Part shown: positions 61,301-64,000 of the stretch, piece after piece | Position numbering within the stretch: the first letter of the stretch is position 1 | Layout: each line of letters starts with the position of its first letter | NCBI GenBank assembly: GCA_022749755.1 | Contig: CM040443.1 | Location: forward strand, 17,327,244 to 17,391,243 | Direction of reading: 5' to 3' | Source of the DNA: Azadirachta indica | Taxonomy: Eukaryota; Streptophyta; Magnoliopsida; Sapindales; Meliaceae | DNA: 64,000 nt | Notes under the pieces: model-generated | The model's input: the letters and a program-made list of their open reading frames with translations, nothing else | Told to the model about the DNA's origin: nothing | Database searches by the model: none | Position numbers and translations under genes: made by a program

Positions 61301-61815
61301 GAAAAATTTCCTAAAATGGCCTTAAATTTTTTTAGTTTACGTAAATAATTTCTTATAAAAAAATTTTAACAATGTATCCCAAAATGTATTTTTCGGACTA
61401 AATTACTCTTAATAACCCACTTTCATTTTATTTTTACGAAAGTTAGTCTTTTTACTTTCCGTATTATTCTGTACTTTGAAAAACTCAAACTCTCATAAAC
61501 TTAAACTTTTCTCTTCTCAAACTCACATCTCTTACTAATGACGATAGTAAATGGTACGACAATAGTGTAGTTTTGATAGTAAAATATTGGACACCTACAT
61601 TAAGTAATTTGTTTCATCATACAATTATGTGTTTTATATGTCAATTAAAAATATTCAATCCTTTCTCAAATTAAGATTTGTAATTCAATCTTATTTAAAT
61701 AGTAAAAAGTAATTGATTTAGTGTTTAAATTAAATTAACGGATTGTTGTATAAATGCAAAGATAAAAATTGATTTGAGAATATAAAGGTGTTACTAATTT
61801 TGATTCCTGAGTTTT

Positions 61816-62345
61816 ATTGCCCAAAGCCACTTTTTGGGTAAGACGAAATTTTACCTTACCCTAAAACCATATTTTGAGTAAGAGAAAATTTGTCCTTACC
61901 TTAAAAGTAGGTTTTGAGTAAGACAACCACTTTTTGATAAGAAACAATATAGCCTTATCTTAAAAATAATTTTAGGATAGGGCAAAATGTGCCCTTATTT
62001 AAAATTAGTTTTTGGATAAGACAACCACTTGTTGGGTAAGATAAAATTTGGTTTTACCCAAAAACCATTTGTTAGGTAAGGCCAAATTTTGCCTTACCTG
62101 AAAATCTATTTTCGGGTAAGGCTAAATTTTGCCTTACCCCACAAGTGATTTTCGAATAAGGCCAAATTTTGAGTTACCCAATAAGTGATTTTCGAGTAAG
62201 GCCAAATTTATTTTTGGGTAAAACAATTTTTCGGATAAGGCAAAATTTGGCCTTACCCAACAAGTGATTTTCGGGTAAGGCTAAATTTTGCCTTAACCGA
62301 AAAGTTTTACCTTACTCGAAAAATTTTCCCCTTACCTGAAAAATA
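61816..62345. repeat. 40-bp palindromic minisatellite
   Basis: About 13 diverged units with a best-conserved form GGGTAAGGCCAAATTTTGCC then TTACCCAACAAGTGATTTTC. Each core is an inverted repeat (GGGTAAGGC / GCCTTACCC), so single strands can form a hairpin per unit. Conservation is highest at 62070-62300 and falls towards both edges. It ends about 100 bp before the MULE start codon. Confidence 0.85.
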
Positions 62346-62438
62346 GTTTTAAGAAAAATAATGGGTGAATAAACATTACATATTTTTGGTGTATTTTTAT
62401 ATTATAATAATATTGAATTTTTATGTATTTACATAGGT

Positions 62439-64000
62439 ATGAAAGATTTAGTAACATTTTCTGTTCACTACGATGGGTCGTGAGAAACACTTGACGATGG
62501 TATTCAGAAATATGTTGGTGAAAAAATTTAACTTATTACTATAACAAGAAATTCTAACTACCAAAATTTAGCAAACATGATATATACCCAACTTCAGATA
62601 AATCGAAGAGAATTCAAAATTTATATAAAGGCAAAGTATAATGAGTATGGTGACTTGTCCATTGCACCTATTCCAACTGATATAATTTATAACCATGATC
62701 TGTTGTCTCTAGTGCATTTGTTTAATGCCAATAGTTCTCGATTAGGTGGTTCAACTCCTTTGTATATAACTATGGACCGCATTGCTAGAGCAAAAGTAAC
62801 AAAATCTAAAGAACCTAGAATGACGCGACCTACTTCCTTTGAAGATATAATTCGAGAATCACATGCATGTCCATTTGTCTCTTCTAGGGGCAGTAATCGC
62901 TTTAACAATGTAGACCCACCAACTTGTACACCATTAGATCATAACATGTCGAGAGATGATAGACAAAATTCTCAAGATCACAGTGAATTTCACTTCGAAG
63001 AGGTACCTTACCTTTCAACACCCCGTCATGAAAGACAAGTTAATTATGGTGTATGCTCACCGCCCCCATACAATGAAGATCCTATATATGACTATTTTGA
63101 CAATCAACCATTTATGTAAAGAACATATTGTTACGGGGAAGGAAGTAGAATGAATTATTATGATAAGGATACCACTGCAAGAGAGGATGTTAACGGCGAG
63201 GCACCTAATACATCAATGGCCTATGAAGATAATGCGATGAGGTGTTCAGCTCCTACCCGTATTATTCGTCCCATCCCAACAGCATTTACCATATTCCAAG
63301 ATGCTATGTTGAGTTCAATATATGGTAATGTCCACGTGGGGTAGATTTTTAGAACAAAGAAAGAGTTACGACATGATTTGAGTATTATGGTGTTGAGGAG
63401 GCATTTTCAATTCATCATTCATCGATCAACAACGACACGTTTTGAGACAAAATGTGTTGTAGATGGATGTAAATGGCAGAAATCTACCCCACGTGAACAA
63501 AATGTGTTGTAGATGCGTGCTATAAATAATGACAAAACTAATAGGTACTTCTACATCATACAAATTGTTGTGTGCACACATGTCGAAGTGATCAAATGCA
63601 GGATGGCCATTGACAAGCTAGTAGCCAGCTAATTAGTGAACATGTCTTAGCAAATTCCAAGACCCTAGCAGAATTTATGCACCAAAAAACATTTGAGACG
63701 ACAAACATAATGATTATGGGGTGCTTGTATCTTATATGAAGGCATGGTTGGCAAAAGAAGAAGCACGTCAATTAGTGAATGGAGACCTAGTTGAGTCATT
63801 TAAGGCACTTCCTCGACTTTGTCATGTGTTACAAGAGACAAACCCAAGAACAATCACACATATTGAAAAAGACAGCGAGAATCATTTCTTGTACTTTTTT
63901 GTAGCCTTTGGCGCATCTGTCTGAGGGTTTCGTGGAGCCATTCGTTCGGTAATTGCTCTTGATGGTACCTTTCTAAAAGGGACCTCTCGGGGAATTTTGT
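62439..64000 (+). pseudogene. MULE (MuDR) transposase pseudogene, 3' end beyond window
   Basis: One frame opens at ATG 62439 (MKDLVTFSVHYDGS) and has stops at 62481 and 62532. It then stays open from 62577 for 180 codons (RREFKIYIKAKYNEYGDLSI, typical of the N-terminus of plant MULE transposases). After a stop at 63117 other frames carry the MuDR DNA-binding domain (IFRTKKELRHDLSIM, CVVDGCKWQ) near 63340-63480. Then come a RYFYI...VCTHVE block, LAKEEARQLVNGD, and the start of the DDE core ALDGTFLKGTSRGIL at 63953-64000, where the first catalytic Asp is at 63961. At least three frame changes, so inactive as written. The transposase would cut and paste the element DNA in the nucleus. Confidence 0.88.

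Noticed and set aside
61816..62345. CRISPR-like array
   Set aside because: Repeats are adjoining and diverged with no unique spacers of constant size, and the genome is a plant; it is a minisatellite.

Overview
The window is repeat-dominated nuclear DNA from a flowering plant, probably a eudicot. The evidence is its AT richness and the presence of plant-type Athila, Tat, chromovirus, Ty1/copia, LINE, hAT, CACTA and MULE elements. I recognise no normal host gene with introns, no RNA gene and no bacterial feature. Almost every coding region is a decayed transposon gene. All similarity judgements were made by eye; no search or alignment was run.

Layout. 1-4.4 kb: end of an Athila LTR (family A) in a Ty1/copia fragment, then a degenerate minus-strand Ty3/gypsy LTR (family B) split by a CACTA element with a CTA target duplication. 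4.4-6.8 kb: LINE remnant. 6.8-21.1 kb: nested minus-strand B-type elements, into which a solo family A LTR (TSD CTAAT) and a rearranged three-LTR family A element (12079-17980) have inserted. 21.1-23.4 kb: 5'-truncated minus-strand LINE. 23.4-32.7 kb: the gag-pol-bearing family A Athila element on the minus strand. 32.7-38.7 kb: a second copy of 10.2-16.2 kb. 38.7-43.4 kb: Tat-type fragment with 3' tandem repeats and an antisense extra ORF. 44.9-49.8 kb: two related copia fragments. 49.8-58.2 kb: a chromodomain gypsy element interrupted by a hAT element (8-bp TSD ATCATCTC). 58.2-62.4 kb: AT-rich repeats and a 40-bp palindromic minisatellite. 62.4-64 kb: start of a MULE transposase pseudogene.

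The most interesting object is the Athila element at 23.4-32.7 kb. Between its integrase and its 3' non-coding region, in the same orientation, are two extra coding regions. One is an unrecognised basic ORF with a Cys cluster. The other is a complete, intron-free LOG-type gene (cytokinin riboside 5'-monophosphate phosphoribohydrolase) interrupted by one early stop. This looks like capture of a host cytokinin-activation cDNA by a retrotransposon.

Second in interest is the three-LTR composite. It places two facing 1.4-kb LTRs about 0.6 kb apart downstream of an LTR promoter, so its transcript could fold into a long hairpin, and it is present twice. The 6-kb repeat carries DNA outside the B LTR as well, which makes it a segmental duplication rather than two transposition events.
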